Below the pieces are notes generated by a model. The model was given only the letters and a program-made list of their open reading frames with translations. It searched no databases and was not told the origin of the DNA. Below, piece by piece: positions 63,519 to 64,000 of a stretch of 64,000 nt of DNA (its first letter is position 1; each line of letters begins with the position of its first letter). This DNA comes from Oscillospiraceae bacterium. Its GTDB lineage: Bacteria > Bacillota > Clostridia > UBA1381 > UBA9506. The stretch lies in contig SVKI01000004.1 in assembly GCA_015068555.1 (NCBI GenBank), positions 1 through 64,000 on the forward strand, written 5' to 3'. The position numbers and the translations under genes were made by a program.

Positions 63519-63689
63519 TTATTCCTGCTCTTCCCAGTTATGATATACGTTCTGCACATCATCGTTATCCTCTAACATATCGATAAGCTTGTTCATCGAG
63601 ATGATATCCTTCTCATCGCTCAGCACAACGGTGGTTTGCGGAATTTTTTCAACCTCAGCCGAAGCAAAGGCATAACCCTTTTCTTCCAC
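63519..63689 (-). pseudogene. C-terminal remnant of a YebC/PmpR-family gene
   Basis: About 56 codons on the minus strand ending at TAA 63519: [21 protein letters not shown], then [21 protein letters not shown]. The [13 protein letters not shown] end is the YebC/TACO1 signature. Reading upstream, a TGA comes within a few codons inside the tandem repeat block at 63691, so the N-terminal three quarters are missing. yebC is often beside ruvC in bacteria; here ruvC is 61 kb away. Confidence 0.85.
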
Positions 63690-63690
63690 C

Positions 63691-63766
63691 AAAAACCATC
63701 ATTGAGGTGATGTATGTCATAGCATACAATATACAAAAAACCTTCATTGAGGTGTAGTATATCATA
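63691..63766. repeat. Two tandem copies of a 30-base repeat
   Basis: AAAAACC(A/T)TCATTGAGGTG..GTAT.TCAT occurs at 63691-63720 and 63736-63765, a 45-base period. Each unit contains a short ACCT/AGGT dyad. They lie exactly at the truncation point of the yebC remnant, as expected for the end of a mobile or recombination element. The following 63767-63870 is AT-rich with nothing recognisable. Confidence 0.65.
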
Positions 63767-63870
63767 ATTAAAATCATTTGTCCATACCTTACAGAATCTT
63801 TTCTATATGACTATATAAAATTAGTACAATACTTTTTATGAAATAATAAATTTATATAAAGAGTTGTGTA

Positions 63871-64000
63871 CTATTTTAAGAATTTATCTACATGGCTCTC
63901 AAAGGTATTGTAATAATTCTCTGCCTTTTCTTCACCCTGTTTTAAGAGCCTTTCGGTTTCAGGCGTTACGATTTTCGCTTCTTTATACCTCTTTTTGAAT
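63871..64000 (-). CDS. C-terminal end of an unidentified gene (runs off the window)
   Basis: An open minus-strand frame enters from the right edge and stops at TAG 63871-63873. The 42 visible residues are charged and helical (KEAKIVTPETERLLKQGEEKAENYY, ending ESHVDKFLK). I do not recognise a family. The frame has no stop to the window edge, but 130 bases is short, so moderate confidence only. Confidence 0.5.
   Translation of the reverse strand, partial: FKKRYKEAKIVTPETERLLKQGEEKAENYYNTFESHVDKFLK

Noticed and set aside
63691-63766. Start of a CRISPR array
   Set aside because: Only two imperfect units with a 15-base interval and no cas genes; spacing is far too short for spacers.

Overview
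The window reads as a chromosomal segment of a low- to mid-GC Gram-positive anaerobe of the class Clostridia, probably an Oscillospirales-like gut bacterium. This is an inference. It rests on Firmicutes gene neighbourhoods (ylxM-ffh-rpsP-khpA, trmK-nif3, mutS next to a RicA/YlbF-like gene and miaB, ruvC-ruvA-ruvB), a six-subunit Rnf complex, strong AGGAGG-type ribosome binding sites, many TTGACA-17-TATAAT promoters, and a structured dispersed repeat of a type I associate with that group. No tRNA, rRNA, CRISPR array or prophage was seen.

Layout. 1-2.4 kb: a dispersed repeat, a perfect terminator and the ruvC-ruvA-ruvB operon (minus). 2.5-9.1 kb: argG, argH, an XRE-cupin regulator, an acyl-CoA synthetase, trmK and a Nif3-like gene (plus). 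9.1-10.6 kb: an IS110-family insertion sequence with a structured non-coding end that may encode a bridge RNA. 10.6-19.8 kb: flavin reductase, Na+/proline-type symporter, TetR regulator, dnaE, a secreted WG-repeat protein and galE. 19.8-33.3 kb: an accessory metabolic region. It holds a Gfo/Idh/MocA oxidoreductase, a 6S RNA gene, and a minus-strand operon (DeoR, zinc alcohol dehydrogenase, SDR, E2, E3, fused E1 alpha-beta of a 2-oxoacid/acyloin dehydrogenase complex). Facing that operon is a plus-strand operon (AraC, an atypical Gfo/Idh protein, a deacetylase-like protein). 33.3-39.9 kb: rnfCDGEAB followed by a membrane-anchored protein of unknown function. 39.9-48.1 kb: a NahK-like kinase, uvrA, ispD, ispF, a repeat-rich 830-base gap containing an unlisted 48-codon membrane-protein gene, and uvrB. 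48.1-54.2 kb: cysteine synthase, HtrA protease, an HPr-kinase-like protein and ylxM-ffh-rpsP-khpA. 54.3-61.8 kb (minus): smpB, mutS, ricA-like, miaB, hisC, purE and an AEC transporter. 61.9-64 kb: a ceramidase-like hydrolase, a decayed partial copy of its own tail, a decapitated yebC remnant, tandem short repeats and the tail of an unidentified gene.

Most of the window is housekeeping. The accessory parts most worth attention are the DeoR/E1-E2-E3 operon and its divergent AraC partner operon (a possible undescribed catabolic route, function not established), the IS110 non-coding end, the covarying dispersed repeat, the small membrane protein, and the gene-remnant junction at the right end. 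Start codons were often moved from the ORF track to the codon supported by a ribosome binding site. Several track starts lie inside recognisable promoters and cannot be right.
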